This document shows positions 31,163 to 40,377 of a stretch of DNA of 64,000 nt, one piece after another. The notes below the pieces were generated by a model. It was not told where the DNA came from. It was given only the letters and a program-made list of their open reading frames with translations, and made no database searches. Within the stretch, counting starts at the first letter, position 1; each line of letters begins with the position of its first letter. Origin of the DNA: Comamonas badia DSM 17552 (GTDB lineage Bacteria; Pseudomonadota; Gammaproteobacteria; Burkholderiales; Burkholderiaceae_C); contig NZ_AXVM01000002.1 in the NCBI RefSeq assembly GCF_000484635.1, positions 434,001 to 498,000 on the forward strand, given 5' to 3'. The position numbers and the translations under genes were made by a program.

Positions 31163-33085
31163 TCACTCCTGTTCCGTCGGATCGGCAGAAGGCCGCGGCA
31201 CCTTGATTTGCGCCTTGTAGCGCTGCTTGAGCAGGTCGTAGTATGCAAGGGCTTCAGCCTGAGTCCAGGCTTGGGCGTATTGCTGCTGCAGCGCCTTTTG
31301 CTGGGCCTCGCCTTCCGCTTCCCGGGGCACGATGCGCTCCAGCTTCACGACGGCATAGCCCTGTGCTCCCAGATCAACCCCAATCCAGGCCGGGAGCTTG
31401 TCCGCAGGGGCGCGCAGAACAGCATCCAGCAAACGCGGGGGCTGCTGCTGCGCCTGGTCTCTTGAAACCGTGATGGCCGGTGCAAGGCCGGTGGCGCTGG
31501 CTGGCGCCTGCTGCCAGGCAGCCAGCTTGGCGGCGCCATCCGCCTGGGCCATTTCAGCCGATTTCTGCGCCACATAGGCACTGCGCACGCGGTCCTTGGC
31601 CTTGTCGAAGGGCAAGGTCTCGGCCGGCTGGTAGGCGGTGATTCGGCCTGCGGCCATTTCATTGCTCCCCACTTCAACCGCTTCGGTGTTGCGCTTGGTC
31701 TGCAGCGATTCTGGCGAGAAAAGAGCGTCCAGAAAGCGTGGGTTCGCAAGCACGCCTTCGGCGCCCGGGTTGGGCGTTCGCGCGACGCCGGTGGCGGTCT
31801 GGATCTTGAGCTTGAGCTTTTCGGCCACCGGCTGCAGGCTGTCGGGCTGTTCGTACACGATGTTGGAGAAGGTTTCGGCCACTTCGGCAAACTTGCGCTG
31901 CGCCTGCTGCTGGCGCAGCTCGGCTTCCAGCTTGGGACGCAGCTCATCAAAACTCGGAATCTTGGAGGGCTTGATGTCCGTCAGCATGATGATGTGGTAG
32001 CCGAAATCGGTGTCCACCACGTCGCTGATGTCGCCCTTTTTCATGGAAAACACTGCTTCTTCAAACGGCTTGACCATGGCGTCACGGGTAAAAAAGCCCA
32101 AGTCTCCGCCCTGCGCGGCCGAGCCCGGATCCTGCGAATTCTTCTTCGCCACCTCGGCAAAGCTGGCCGGGTCCTTGCGCACCTGCGCCAGCAGTTCGTC
32201 GGCCTTCTTCCTGGCTTTTTCCCGCTCGGCGGCAGGCGCATCCTTGGGTGCGTTGATGAGGATATGGCTTGCGCGCCGCTCTTCCTTGGTACCCAGGCGA
32301 TCCTGGTTTTCCTTGTAGTAGGTGCGCAGATCGTCTTCGCTGACGGTCAGCCCTTGCTTGATGGCGTCGATGTCGAGCACGACATATTCGATCGACGCTT
32401 CTTCGGTCTGACGAAAGAGTTCCGGATGGGCCTGGTAGAACGCCTGCAGATCTGCCTCATTGACCGTGACCTTGGATGCATAGCTGGCCGCATCGAAGCG
32501 CGCCACCTGAATTTCACGGCGCTGCAGCAAGGCATCCATGCCCAGGTTGCTTTCGGCCGGCGTGGCAAAAGCGGTGGAAACCACTCCGCCCATCACCTGC
32601 GCCACAGCAAGATCGTTGCGCATCTGCGCCTCAAAACCTTCCGGCGTCAAGCCCTGCGCGCCCACGAGGGCGCGATAGGCCTGCGTATCCAGGCTGCCAT
32701 CCGGCTTGCGCAGCTGCGCGATGGCCGGAATATTCTGCAACTCGCGCGCCAGCTGGGCATCGCTGACCATCAGATGCAGGCGCTGCGCCGCGGTAGCCAG
32801 CACGCGGTCGCGCACCAGGCGCTCAAGCGTGGCATAGCGTGCCTGTGGCGAATCCAGCAGCCTGCTGTCCATTCCCGGCTGCTGGGCGCGCAGGCGATCG
32901 GCCTGCTCCCTGTGGGCATTGTCCCAATCGGTCTGCGTGATGGCTTTCCCGTCCACGCTCGCGACCGTCGGGCTTTTTTCGGAAAAATAGTTGCCATCAA
33001 TGCCGAAGAGCACAAAGGAAGGGATGATCAGCAGAAACAGCACCCCCATGACGATCTTGGAGTGCTTGCGGATGGCTTCAAACAT
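31163..33085 (-). CDS. ppiD: PpiD-like membrane-anchored periplasmic foldase
   Basis: 640 residues. Short cytoplasmic start MFEAIRKHSK, one transmembrane anchor (about 12-32), a SurA-like N-domain (ITQTDWDNAHREQADRL), a parvulin domain RRASHILINAPKDAPAAERE to DFGYHIIMLTDIKPS, and a long C-terminal chaperone part. PpiD sits at the Sec translocon exit and helps outer-membrane protein folding. The ATG at 33085 is chosen over one 24 nt upstream because it opens the family-typical MFEAIRKHSK. It lies downstream of hupB and tRNA-Val on the same strand. Confidence 0.9.
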   Translation of the reverse strand: MFEAIRKHSKIVMGVLFLLIIPSFVLFGIDGNYFSEKSPTVASVDGKAITQTDWDNAHREQADRLRAQQPGMDSRLLDSPQARYATLERLVRDRVLATAAQRLHLMVSDAQLARELQNIPAIAQLRKPDGSLDTQAYRALVGAQGLTPEGFEAQMRNDLAVAQVMGGVVSTAFATPAESNLGMDALLQRREIQVARFDAASYASKVTVNEADLQAFYQAHPELFRQTEEASIEYVVLDIDAIKQGLTVSEDDLRTYYKENQDRLGTKEERRASHILINAPKDAPAAEREKARKKADELLAQVRKDPASFAEVAKKNSQDPGSAAQGGDLGFFTRDAMVKPFEEAVFSMKKGDISDVVDTDFGYHIIMLTDIKPSKIPSFDELRPKLEAELRQQQAQRKFAEVAETFSNIVYEQPDSLQPVAEKLKLKIQTATGVARTPNPGAEGVLANPRFLDALFSPESLQTKRNTEAVEVGSNEMAAGRITAYQPAETLPFDKAKDRVRSAYVAQKSAEMAQADGAAKLAAWQQAPASATGLAPAITVSRDQAQQQPPRLLDAVLRAPADKLPAWIGVDLGAQGYAVVKLERIVPREAEGEAQQKALQQQYAQAWTQAEALAYYDLLKQRYKAQIKVPRPSADPTEQE

Positions 33086-33150
33086 GAACTGGTCTCTTAA
33101 CGGCAGCAAAACAAAAGGCGAACCCAGGTTCGCCTTCGCGTCGTGAATGG

Positions 33151-33223
33151 TGGGTGCTGACGGTCTCGAACCGCCGACCTACGCCGTGTAAAGGCGCCGC
33201 TCTACCAACTGAGCTAAGCACCC
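33151..33223 (-). tRNA. tRNA-Val (TAC)
   Basis: Minus-strand GGGTGCTTAGCTCAGTTGG start, anticodon loop TTTACAC with TAC, T arm GCGGTTCGAGACCGT, and encoded CCA at 33150-33148. It lies between hupB and ppiD. Confidence 0.95.
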
Positions 33224-33239
33224 CTTCATCAATCGTCCA

Positions 33240-33512
33240 TCAATTCAAGGCATCCTTCAACGCCTTGCCGGGACGGAACTTCGGCACTTTCGCGGCCTTG
33301 ATTTTAATCGTTGCGCCCGTGCGGGGGTTGCGACCGGTGCGCGCCGCGCGCTTGCCCACTGCAAAAGTGCCAAAACCGACGAGCGAGACCGTGCCGCCTT
33401 TTTTCAGCGTCTTCTTGACTGCGTCAATGGTCGACTCCAGCGCGCGCGTGGCGGCAGCCTTGGAGATGTCAGCGTGGTTTGCAATGTGCTCGATCAGTTC
33501 GGTCTTGTTCAC
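33240..33512 (-). CDS. hupB: HU family DNA-binding protein
   Basis: 90 residues, exact HU length. [20 protein letters not shown] (GTG start at 33512), [20 protein letters not shown] and the DNA-minor-groove arm [20 protein letters not shown] with the intercalating proline region. A nucleoid-compacting histone-like protein. The long 229-nt upstream region contains a perfect TGCCGCGA/TCGCGGCA hairpin (33572-33593) that would lie in its 5' untranslated RNA. Confidence 0.95.
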   Translation of the reverse strand: MNKTELIEHIANHADISKAAATRALESTIDAVKKTLKKGGTVSLVGFGTFAVGKRAARTGRNPRTGATIKIKAAKVPKFRPGKALKDALN

Positions 33513-33741
33513 AAGGTGCCTCTCATGGATAGAAGAAATGAAATGTCGTGTTCTGTGCAGTGGCTGCAATTTGCCGCGAAACCGCTCGCGGCACTTGCAC
33601 GGCACAAGGGCAACTGCGCCTGGCAGCCGCCCCATTAAAGCCGTGGTGATTTCAGGTGTCAATCCGTCCCATCCCGATGCACGGCCGCGCGAATTCTAGT
33701 CGCATTTTTTCTCCTTTCCGCACACTTGCGCGACACCTGCT

Positions 33742-34308
33742 TCATCGCGTGCGCGCGCGGATTTCCGGCAGCGCGCGCTGCAGGTAGTACACCATCGACC
33801 ATACGGTCAGCACCGCCGCGAGCCAGATCAGCCACGTGCCCCAGACGCCCGTATCAAGCACTCCAAACAGACGCCCGTCGTACAGCAGCAAGGGTATCGC
33901 CAGCATCTGCACGGTGGTCTTGAGCTTGCCCAGCATGTGCACGGCCACGCTGCTGCTGGCGCCGATATGGGCCATCCACTCGCGCAGGGCGCTGATGGCG
34001 ATCTCCCGGCCAATGATGATCAGCGCGACAAACACATCCACACGCCCGAGGTGCACCAGCACCAGCAGCGAGGCGCTGACCAGGAACTTGTCAGCCACCG
34101 GATCCAGAAAGGCGCCAAAGGCGGAAGACTGGTTCAGCTTGCGTGCCAGGTAGCCATCGAGCCAATCGGTTGCCGCAAACACCACGAACAGCACCGTTGC
34201 CGCCAGATTGCGTTCGGCGCCGCTCAGCGGCATGTAGAACACCCCGACGATCAAGGGAATTGCAACGATGCGCGCCCACGTCAGGAGCGTTGGAATGGTC
34301 AGAAACAT
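33742..34308 (-). CDS. pgsA: CDP-diacylglycerol-glycerol-3-phosphate 3-phosphatidyltransferase
   Basis: 188-residue polytopic enzyme with the CDP-alcohol phosphatidyltransferase signature DWLDGYLARKLNQSSAFGAF then LDPVADK (D-x2-DG-x2-AR-x8-G-x3-D-x3-D). It makes phosphatidylglycerol phosphate, the precursor of phosphatidylglycerol and cardiolipin, in the inner membrane. Start MFLTIPTLLTWAR matches the family. It is separated from the SPFH gene by 48 nt on the same strand. Confidence 0.93.
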   Translation of the reverse strand: MFLTIPTLLTWARIVAIPLIVGVFYMPLSGAERNLAATVLFVVFAATDWLDGYLARKLNQSSAFGAFLDPVADKFLVSASLLVLVHLGRVDVFVALIIIGREIAISALREWMAHIGASSSVAVHMLGKLKTTVQMLAIPLLLYDGRLFGVLDTGVWGTWLIWLAAVLTVWSMVYYLQRALPEIRARTR

Positions 34309-34356
34309 AGGCCTGGTGCAATAGCCTGCGGTGAATGGCCTCTGGTGCGAACGGTG

Positions 34357-35280
34357 TCAGGCCCCGCCCGGGCGCTGCCCGGTCTGGATCATCTTCATGG
34401 CCGACGTGATCAAGGCGGAGACTTCGGTCATGTTGCTCGGCACGACCAGCGTCGTCGTGGCATCCGTGGCAAGGCGGCCATAGGCATCCACCGCCTTTTC
34501 CGCCACCTTGAGCTGCACCGCCTGCTCCCCGCCCGGCTGGCGAATGGCTGCCGCCACCTGTCCGATCGCTTCGGCGGTGGCCGTGGCGACGGCCATGATG
34601 GCGGCGGCCTCGCCTTCGGCATTGTTGATCTGCGATTGCTTTTCGCCTTCCGACTTGGCGATGGCCGCCTGCTTCTGTCCGTCCGCGAGATTGATCTCCT
34701 CCTGGCGCTTGCCTTCGGACGTGGCGATCACCGCGCGCTTTTCGCGCTCCGCGGTGATCTGGGCCTGCATGGCCCGCAGGATTTCCGCTGGCGGCGTGAG
34801 GTCCTTGATCTCGTAGCGCAGCACCTTCACGCCCCAGTTGAGCGCCGCCTCGTCGATCGCGGCCACCACCTGCCCATTGATGATGTCGCGCTCCTCGAAG
34901 GTCTTGTCCAGTTCCAGCTTGCCGATCACGCTGCGCAGCGTGGTCTGCGCGAGCTGGGTGATGGCCACGACGTAATTGCTCGACCCATAGCTGGCACGCA
35001 TCGGGTCGGTCACCTGAAAATACAGCACCCCGTCCACCTGCAGCTGCGTGTTGTCACGCGTGATGCAGACCTGGCTGGGCACATCCAGCGGGATCTCCTT
35101 GAGGCTGTGCTTGTAGGCCACCTTGTCAACGAAAGGAATGATGAATTTCGGTCCCGGGGCAAGCGTGCCGGCGTATTTCCCCAACCGTTCTATGACCCAC
35201 GCGTTCTGCTGCGGCACGATCTTGACGGCGCGGACGATGAAGATGACGGCAATGACAAAAATGGCGATGGCGACGTACAT
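34357..35280 (-). CDS. SPFH/Band 7 (stomatin/QmcA-like) membrane protein
   Basis: 307 residues. An N-terminal membrane segment (YVAIAIFVIAVIFIV) leads into an SPFH domain with IVPQQNAWVIERLGKYAGTL and LQVDGVLYFQVTDPMRASYG. A coiled coil (ITAEREKRAVIATSEGKRQE) and an Ala-rich oligomerisation tail follow. Such proteins form large membrane-associated rings. It lies 32 nt downstream of an NfeD gene, the standard partnership. The ATG at 35280 gives the short N-terminus seen in QmcA. Confidence 0.9.
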   Translation of the reverse strand: MYVAIAIFVIAVIFIVRAVKIVPQQNAWVIERLGKYAGTLAPGPKFIIPFVDKVAYKHSLKEIPLDVPSQVCITRDNTQLQVDGVLYFQVTDPMRASYGSSNYVVAITQLAQTTLRSVIGKLELDKTFEERDIINGQVVAAIDEAALNWGVKVLRYEIKDLTPPAEILRAMQAQITAEREKRAVIATSEGKRQEEINLADGQKQAAIAKSEGEKQSQINNAEGEAAAIMAVATATAEAIGQVAAAIRQPGGEQAVQLKVAEKAVDAYGRLATDATTTLVVPSNMTEVSALITSAMKMIQTGQRPGGA

Positions 35281-35312
35281 GACTGGTTCCTCTCTTCCCT
35301 TGTTGCGTTCAT

Positions 35313-35750
35313 TCAGGCCTTGAGCGATTCCACCAGCAGGCGGCTGCCCACCAGTTCCACCACCCTGTGCGGGCCTGCCACGGGAACGGCCCCCTCGCGG
35401 TGTATCGCCGTCCAGTTGGCGCCGCGGTATTTCACCATGGCCGTTCCGTCCGCAGCCCATTCGTTTATCTGGATGGTTTCTCCGACATCCAGATTGACGC
35501 TGCGGTCCGCCCGCGCGGACAGGTCGCCGGGGCGGCGGCGCTTGGCCCAGTATGCCGCGAACACCGCCCCCGCACCCACCACGGCGCATACCACGATCTG
35601 CCCAACCCCGGACAATCCAAGGTGGGCAGCGATGGCGCCCGCAGCCAGGCCAATGGCCAGCATCAGCAGGTAAAACGTTCCGCTGAGCAGTTCAATCACC
35701 ACTGCCACCGCCGTCGCCAGCCACCACAGGGTGGATGCACCCAAATCCAT
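35313..35750 (-). CDS. NfeD family protein
   Basis: 145 residues: hydrophobic segments (LWWLATAVAVVIELLSGTFY and GQIVVCAVVGAGAVFAAYWA), then a soluble OB-fold domain (VGETIQINEWAADGTAMVKY) typical of short NfeD proteins that partner SPFH proteins. The ATG at 35750 has GGGAG five nt upstream; a GTG two codons earlier is too close to that site. It is first gene of the pair with the SPFH gene and divergent from the decarboxylase gene. Confidence 0.88.
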   Translation of the reverse strand: MDLGASTLWWLATAVAVVIELLSGTFYLLMLAIGLAAGAIAAHLGLSGVGQIVVCAVVGAGAVFAAYWAKRRRPGDLSARADRSVNLDVGETIQINEWAADGTAMVKYRGANWTAIHREGAVPVAGPHRVVELVGSRLLVESLKA

Positions 35751-35891
35751 GGACACTCCCTTTCATTGCTTGACGGGCAACGCCGTTTGCGCCGCTCGAT
35801 TGTGGGTCAAACAGCCGATGATCTCCGAGGCCCGCCGATTTTTCATACACTTCGCGCCGTTTTGTGATTCCGAGCTTGCCGGAGGCAGCGC

Positions 35892-38168
35892 ATGAAATTC
35901 CGTTTCCCGATTGTCATCATCGACGAGGACTACCGTTCCGACAATACCTCAGGACTGGGTATCCGCGCGCTCGCGCAGGCCATCGAGGCAGAAGGCTTCG
36001 AGGTGCTGGGCGTCACCAGCTATGGCGATCTGAGCCAGTTCGCACAGCAGCAAAGCCGTGCCAGCGCTTTCATCCTTTCAATCGACGACGAGGAGTTCAC
36101 GCTTGGCGCCGGGCAGGACCCGATCGTGCACAGCCTGCGCTCCTTCATCGGGGAAGTGCGGCGCAAGAACGCCGACGTGCCGATCTACATCTATGGCGAG
36201 ACCAAGACCAGCCGCCACCTGCCCAACGACATCCTGCGCGAACTGCACGGCTTCATCCACATGTTCGAGGACACGCCGGAGTTCGTCGCGCGCCACATCA
36301 TCCGCGAGGCCAAGAGCTACCTGGAAACCATCCAGCCGCCGTTCTTCAAGGCGCTGCTGGACTACGCCGAGGACGGCTCCTATTCATGGCATTGCCCGGG
36401 GCATTCGGGCGGCGTGGCCTTCCTCAAGAGCCCGATCGGCCAGATGTACCACCAGTTCTACGGCGAGAACATGCTGCGCGCCGACGTGTGCAACGCGGTG
36501 GAGGAGCTGGGCCAGCTGCTGGACCACAACGGCGCGATTGGCGAATCGGAACGCAACGCGGCGCGCATCTTCAATGCCGACCACTGCTTCTTCGTGACCA
36601 ATGGCACCAGCACGAGCAACAAGATGGTGTGGCACCACACGGTGGCGCCGGGCGACGTGGTGGTGGTGGACCGCAACTGCCACAAGTCCATCCTGCACAG
36701 CATCATCATGACCGGGGCGATCCCGGTGTTTTTGAAGCCCACGCGCAACCACTTCGGCATCATCGGGCCGATTCCGCAAAGCGAATTCGAGCCCGCGACC
36801 ATCCAGGCCAAGATCCGCGCCAACCCGCTGCTCAAGGGCGTCGATGCGAAGAAGGTGCGCCCGCGCATCCTCACGCTCACGCAATCCACCTACGACGGCG
36901 TGCTCTACAACACCGAAACCATCAAGGGGCTGCTTGACGGCTACGTGGACAACCTGCACTTTGACGAAGCCTGGGTGCCGCACGCGGCTTTCCACCCCTT
37001 CTACGGCAACTACCACGCGATGGGCAAGAAGCGCGCGCGGCCCAGGCAATCGGTGGTGTATGCCACACAGTCCATCCACAAGCTGCTCGCGGGCATCAGC
37101 CAGGCCAGCCACGTGCTGGTGCAGGACAGCCAGACCACCAAGCTCGACCGGCACCTCTTCAACGAGGCCTACCTGATGCACACCAGTACCTCGCCGCAGT
37201 ACAGCATCATCGCCAGTTGCGACGTGGCGGCGGCGATGATGGAGCCGCCCGGCGGCACGGCGCTGGTGGAGGAATCCATCATCGAGGCGCTGAACTTCCG
37301 CCGCGCCATGCGCAAGGTGGAGCAGGAATTCGGCAAGGGCGACTGGTGGTTCAAGGTCTGGGGACCTGAAAAAATCGCCGAGGAAGGCATAGGCCGCGCC
37401 GAGGACTGGATCATCCGCAGCGACGGCAAGGGCAAGAAGAACGGCAGCAAGTGGCACGGCTTCGGCGATCTGGCCGACGGCTTCAACATGCTGGATCCGA
37501 TCAAATCCACCATCGTCACGCCGGGGCTGGATCTGGACGGCAAATTCCACAAGGTGGGCATCCCGGCCAGCATCGTCACCAAGTATCTGGCCGAGCACGG
37601 CGTGGTGGTGGAAAAGACCGGGCTCTACAGCTTCTTCATCATGTTCACCATCGGCATCACCAAGGGCCGCTGGAACACCATGCTGACGGCGCTGCAGCAG
37701 TTCAAGGACGATTACGAGAAGAACCACCCGATGTGGCGCATCCTGCCCGAGTTCTGCCAGCAGCACCGGCGCTACGAGCACATGGGCCTGCGCGATCTGT
37801 GCCAGCACGTGCACGAGCTTTACGCACGCTACAACGTGGCACGCCTCACGACCGAGATGTACCTCTCGCCGCTCACGCCGGCGATGAAGCCGAGCGACGC
37901 CTTTGCCCACATCGCCGCGCGCAAGACCGAGCGGGTGGAGATCGACCAGCTCGAAGGGCGCGTGACGACCAGCCTGATCACGCCCTACCCGCCCGGCATT
38001 CCGCTGCTGATTCCGGGCGAGGTATTCAACCGAAAAATCGTCGACTACCTGAAGTTCGCGCGTGAGTTCTCGCGCCTGTGCCCGGGGTTCGAGACCGATA
38101 TCCACGGACTGGTGGAGATCGAGGATGAGAATGGCACGGTGCGCTACTTTGCCGATTGCGTGGCTTGA
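35892..38168 (+). CDS. Fold-type I PLP-dependent Arg/Lys/Orn decarboxylase
   Basis: 758 residues, the length of the large basic amino-acid decarboxylases. An N-terminal wing domain (IVIIDEDYRSDNTSGLGIRA) precedes the PLP domain with FFVTNGTSTSNKMVWHHTV, HFDEAWVPHAAFHPFY and the Schiff-base lysine in ATQSIHKLLAG, then a C-terminal domain ending GLVEIEDENGTVRYFADCVA. It converts Arg, Lys or Orn to polyamine precursors or serves acid resistance; substrate cannot be fixed by eye. Preceded by GGAGGCAGC. Its 3' end contains the predicted thrS promoter. Confidence 0.88.
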   Translation: MKFRFPIVIIDEDYRSDNTSGLGIRALAQAIEAEGFEVLGVTSYGDLSQFAQQQSRASAFILSIDDEEFTLGAGQDPIVHSLRSFIGEVRRKNADVPIYIYGETKTSRHLPNDILRELHGFIHMFEDTPEFVARHIIREAKSYLETIQPPFFKALLDYAEDGSYSWHCPGHSGGVAFLKSPIGQMYHQFYGENMLRADVCNAVEELGQLLDHNGAIGESERNAARIFNADHCFFVTNGTSTSNKMVWHHTVAPGDVVVVDRNCHKSILHSIIMTGAIPVFLKPTRNHFGIIGPIPQSEFEPATIQAKIRANPLLKGVDAKKVRPRILTLTQSTYDGVLYNTETIKGLLDGYVDNLHFDEAWVPHAAFHPFYGNYHAMGKKRARPRQSVVYATQSIHKLLAGISQASHVLVQDSQTTKLDRHLFNEAYLMHTSTSPQYSIIASCDVAAAMMEPPGGTALVEESIIEALNFRRAMRKVEQEFGKGDWWFKVWGPEKIAEEGIGRAEDWIIRSDGKGKKNGSKWHGFGDLADGFNMLDPIKSTIVTPGLDLDGKFHKVGIPASIVTKYLAEHGVVVEKTGLYSFFIMFTIGITKGRWNTMLTALQQFKDDYEKNHPMWRILPEFCQQHRRYEHMGLRDLCQHVHELYARYNVARLTTEMYLSPLTPAMKPSDAFAHIAARKTERVEIDQLEGRVTTSLITPYPPGIPLLIPGEVFNRKIVDYLKFAREFSRLCPGFETDIHGLVEIEDENGTVRYFADCVA

Positions 38169-38178
38169 GGGCTAAAAT
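38149..38178 (+). promoter_or_regulatory. Predicted thrS operon promoter
   Basis: TTGCCG (38149-38154), 18-bp spacer, TAAAAT (38173-38178), overlapping the end of the decarboxylase gene. Transcription would start near 38185, about 40 nt before the leader peptide. Confidence 0.5.
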
Positions 38179-38224
38179 TGCAGCCATTTCCCAGTCAACA
38201 AGGGCGAGAAAGGCAGATTCGGTT

Positions 38225-38272
38225 ATGACACCGCGAACTACCACGGAGATGCAATTCAGCCAACGCGGCTGA
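38225..38272 (+). CDS. Threonine-rich leader peptide of the thrS attenuator
   Basis: A 15-codon frame MTPRTTTEMQFSQRG ending at TGA 38270-38272. Four of the first seven residues are threonine, and each uses a different codon (ACA, ACT, ACC, ACG), so the peptide samples every threonyl-tRNA. AAGG lies 11 nt upstream. The stop codon is followed at once by the antiterminator strand, and the Thr codons overlap the strand that would pair with it. Leader peptides of this form control amino-acid operons by ribosome stalling; here the regulated gene is threonyl-tRNA synthetase. Confidence 0.7.
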   Translation: MTPRTTTEMQFSQRG

Positions 38273-38335
38273 CGGTTCGCGCCTGTCCGGAAACCTGCTT
38301 CACCCTGCCAGCGCGGACCGAGTTCCGCGCTTTTT
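38232..38335 (+). promoter_or_regulatory. Transcription attenuator (alternative helices and terminator) upstream of thrS
   Basis: Strand 1 CGCGAACT (38232-38239, in the leader peptide) pairs with GGTTCGCG (38274-38281). Strand 2 CGGTTCGCGC (38273-38282) pairs over all 10 positions, one G-U, with strand 3 GCGCGGACCG (38311-38320). Strand 3 AGCGCGGA (38310-38317) also pairs with strand 4 TCCGCGCT (38324-38331), followed by TTTTTG: an intrinsic terminator. Helices 1:2 and 3:4 exclude 2:3, the standard attenuator logic. Stalling at Thr codons masks strand 1 and favours 2:3, allowing thrS transcription. Confidence 0.75.
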
Positions 38336-38368
38336 GTTGTCTTGACTCCCTATTCCAAGGATCACGCC

Positions 38369-40288
38369 ATGCTTGAGATCACGCTTCCCGACGGCTCGCA
38401 GCGCCAGTTTCCCGGACCCGCCACGGTGGCCGAGGTGGCGGCATCGATTGGTGCCGGCCTGGCCAAGGCGGCCATCGCCGGCAAGGTGAACGGCAAGGTG
38501 GTGGACACGGGCTTTTCCATCACCAGCAACAGCGCGGTCTCCATTCTCACGGCCAAGGATGCCGAGGGCCTGGAGGTCATCCGCCACTCGACGGCCCACC
38601 TGCTGGCCTACGCCGTCAAGGAACTGTTCCCCGATGCCCAGGTGACGATAGGCCCGGTGATCGAAGACGGCTTTTATTACGACTTCGCGTACAAGCGCCC
38701 GTTCACGCCCGAAGATCTGGCTGCGATTGAAAAGCGCATGGCCGAACTCGCCGCCAAGGACGAGCCCGTGGTGCGTCGCGTGCTGCCGCGCGACGAGGCC
38801 GTGGCGTATTTCAAGGGCCTGGGCGAGCACTACAAGGCCGAGATCATCGCCAGCATTCCCGCGGGCCAGGACGTGAGCCTGTACCGCGAAGGCGGCTTCG
38901 AAGACCTGTGCCGCGGCCCGCACGTACCTTCCACGGGCAAGCTCAGGCATTTCAAATTGATGAAGGTCGCGGGCGCCTACTGGCGCGGCGACCACCGCAA
39001 CGAGATGCTGCAGCGCATCTACGGCACGGCCTGGGCCAGCAAGGAGGATCTGCAGAATTACCTCACGATGCTGGAAGAGGCGGAAAAGCGCGACCATCGG
39101 CGCCTGGGCCGCGAGCTCGATCTTTTCCACATCGACGAGCATTCGCCCGGCACGGTGTTCTGGCATCCGCGCGGCTGGGCCATCTGGCAGGAGGTGGAGC
39201 AATACATGCGGCAGGTGTACCGCGACAACGGCTACCAGGAAGTGAAGGCGCCGCAGATTCTGGACAAGGGCCTGTGGGAGAAGACCGGGCACTGGGACAA
39301 GTACCGCGAAAACATGTTCACGACCGAGAGCGAAAAGCGCGACTACGCCTTGAAGCCCATGAACTGCCCCGGCCACATCCTGATCTTCAAGCAGGGCGTC
39401 AAGAGCTACCGCGACCTGCCGCTGCGCTACGGCGAATTCGGCCAGTGCCACAGGAACGAACCCACGGGCGGCCTGCACGGCATCATGCGCGTGCGCGCCT
39501 TCACGCAGGACGACGGCCACATTTTCTGCACCGAAGACCAGATCCACAGCGAGGTGCTGGCGTTCACGCGCGTACTGCAGAAGGTGTATGCCGACTTCGG
39601 TTTCAAGGACATCATCTACAAGATCGCCACCCGGCCAGACGCACGCATTGGCTCGGACGAGGTCTGGGACAAGGCGGAAGCCGCGCTGATCGAGAGCCTG
39701 AACGCCTCGGGTTGCAGCTACGAAATTTCCCCCGGTGAAGGCGCGTTCTACGGCCCCAAGATCGAGTACACGCTCAAGGATGCCATCGGCCGGCAATGGC
39801 AGTGCGGCACGATCCAGGTGGACTTTTCCATGCCCGAACGGCTGGACGCCGAATACGTGGGCGAAGACGGCGCACGCCACCGCCCGGTGATGCTGCACCG
39901 CGCCATCGTCGGCAGCCTGGAGCGTTTCATCGGCATCCTGATCGAGCAGCACGCGGGCGCCCTGCCCGTCTGGCTCGCACCAGTGCAGATTGCGGTGCTC
40001 AACATCACCGACGCGCAGGCCGACTACTGTCGCGAAATTGCCGCACAACTGCAAAAAGCACTGCCGCATCAAGACCTTAGGGTAGTGACGGTACTCGGCA
40101 ACCAAAAGATTACGTATAAAATACGCGAGCAGGCGATGCAAAAGCCGCCCTATATCCTCGTCGCTGGCGACAAGGAAAAGGCGGCGGGAGCAGTCGCAGT
40201 GCGCGCCCGGGGCAACGTGGATCTCGGCGTGATGTCCCTCGACGCTTTCGTCGAACGAATCGCACGGGACATCGCCTCCAAAGCTTGA
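38369..40288 (+). CDS. thrS: Threonyl-tRNA synthetase
   Basis: 639 residues. N-terminal TGS domain ([17 protein letters not shown]), editing domain with [20 protein letters not shown] and the [14 protein letters not shown] metal site, class II catalytic core ([10 protein letters not shown], motif 2 [31 protein letters not shown]) and a C-terminal anticodon domain. It charges tRNA-Thr. The ATG at 38369 follows AAGG; earlier in-frame starts lie in the attenuator. It heads the translation operon thrS-infC-rpmI-rplT-pheST-ihfA. Confidence 0.96.
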   Translation: MLEITLPDGSQRQFPGPATVAEVAASIGAGLAKAAIAGKVNGKVVDTGFSITSNSAVSILTAKDAEGLEVIRHSTAHLLAYAVKELFPDAQVTIGPVIEDGFYYDFAYKRPFTPEDLAAIEKRMAELAAKDEPVVRRVLPRDEAVAYFKGLGEHYKAEIIASIPAGQDVSLYREGGFEDLCRGPHVPSTGKLRHFKLMKVAGAYWRGDHRNEMLQRIYGTAWASKEDLQNYLTMLEEAEKRDHRRLGRELDLFHIDEHSPGTVFWHPRGWAIWQEVEQYMRQVYRDNGYQEVKAPQILDKGLWEKTGHWDKYRENMFTTESEKRDYALKPMNCPGHILIFKQGVKSYRDLPLRYGEFGQCHRNEPTGGLHGIMRVRAFTQDDGHIFCTEDQIHSEVLAFTRVLQKVYADFGFKDIIYKIATRPDARIGSDEVWDKAEAALIESLNASGCSYEISPGEGAFYGPKIEYTLKDAIGRQWQCGTIQVDFSMPERLDAEYVGEDGARHRPVMLHRAIVGSLERFIGILIEQHAGALPVWLAPVQIAVLNITDAQADYCREIAAQLQKALPHQDLRVVTVLGNQKITYKIREQAMQKPPYILVAGDKEKAAGAVAVRARGNVDLGVMSLDAFVERIARDIASKA

Positions 40289-40377
40289 ATTCAAGTGGTC
40301 AAACCACGCTTTGGTGCGCGCCGGATGTGCGTGAGCGGCTACGCTTTTCGTAGTCAAACTGAATTGAGGTGAAAACC

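Noticed and set aside
36384-38105. Very long open frames antisense to the decarboxylase (36384-38105), pheT (42857-45001), mgtA (46841-48970) and mfd (61534-63492)
   Set aside because: Product sequences are His/Arg/Ala-rich with no domains, and the opposite strands encode highly conserved proteins; these are GC-rich third-position shadows.
38225-38335. T-box riboswitch upstream of thrS
   Set aside because: No T-box sequence or specifier stem is visible, and the Thr-rich leader peptide with alternative helices explains the region better.
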